From the NCBI GenBank assembly GCA_019242465.1, contig JAFAVL010000231.1, positions 1-5,341 on the forward strand: a stretch of 5,341 nt of DNA. Direction: 5' to 3'. The notes under the pieces are model-generated. The model did no database searches, was not told where the DNA came from, and saw only the letters and a list, made by a program, of their open reading frames with translations. Both the position numbers and the translations under genes were made by a program. This DNA is from Chroococcidiopsidaceae cyanobacterium CP_BM_RX_35 (lineage in GTDB: Bacteria; Cyanobacteriota; Cyanobacteriia; Cyanobacteriales; Chroococcidiopsidaceae). Positions 5,241-5,341 of this stretch are shown here, one piece after another; positions within the stretch are counted from its first letter, which is position 1, and every line of letters starts with the position of its first letter.

Positions 5241-5341
5241 CTTTGTCCGAGCGGGTCATAACCAACAACCGCTAAAATGACTCCAGTCGATTGGTTTGGA
5301 TACGTGACCGTAGTGATAATGCCTCAAGCTTGCACCTGGAA
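5222..5341. other. Intergenic sequence upstream of the replication-like operon, no gene seen
   Basis: No frame here gives a supported gene. A minus-strand frame is open from the TGA near 5325 to the TAG at 5221-5219 but contains no ATG, GTG or TTG. A + strand ATG at 5277 runs off the window after 21 codons with no recognisable sequence. The stretch probably holds the rest of the control region. Confidence 0.4.

Noticed and set aside
5219..5324. Minus-strand 34-residue open frame ending GYDPLGQRVTDNFS
   Set aside because: It has no ATG, GTG or TTG start and no recognised family; it may be intergenic sequence or a remnant.

Overview
The window looks like a piece of a cyanobacterial genome or plasmid, probably from a filamentous species. 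The basis is family resemblance. The Rpn/DUF4351 protein has the form common in cyanobacteria, and the small Cys/His-rich protein with a C-terminal zinc ribbon and the HTH protein with its typical C-terminal domain also look cyanobacterial. I saw no exact copy of the HIP1 octamer (GCGATCGC), only 7/8 matches, so the assignment is moderate. There is no tRNA, rRNA or CRISPR array.

Left part (1-2378), DNA transactions. A Y-family DNA polymerase IV gene (dinB, + strand) enters from outside the window and lacks only about its first dozen codons. It converges on, and overlaps by 11 bp, a minus-strand gene for a Cys/His-rich putative zinc protein of unknown role. Divergent from that gene is a RecB/Cas4-type PD-(D/E)XK nuclease with four cysteines placed to hold an Fe-S cluster. 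Both the polymerase and the nuclease end in a sequence that looks like a sliding-clamp binding motif.

Middle (2379-3386). A rho-independent terminator for the nuclease abuts the stop codon of a minus-strand Rpn-family nuclease gene with a C-terminal DUF4351. Inside this gene an ATG with a strong Shine-Dalgarno sequence could produce the C-terminal 78 residues separately. That is the arrangement known from E. coli Rpn proteins, where such a product is the inhibitor.

Right part (3501-5341), the most interesting region. Two tightly coupled minus-strand genes encode a winged-helix protein of phage or plasmid replication-protein type (383 aa) and a small protein resembling helicase-loader-like phage proteins (174 aa). 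Inside the first gene lies a tandem array of at least eight 23-bp units. Each is built on the palindrome GCAGGA-N-TCCTGC plus a 10-bp spacer. Because 23 is not a multiple of three, the array is organised at the DNA level and not as a protein repeat. It is followed by an AT-rich tract and then a G-rich tract. The order (initiator DNA-binding domain, iterons inside the gene, AT-rich tract, helicase loader gene) parallels the lambda O/ori/P module. I propose an undescribed cyanobacterial replication module with its origin inside the initiator gene; this is inference from layout and pattern. The last 165 bp hold a probable control region and no convincing gene.
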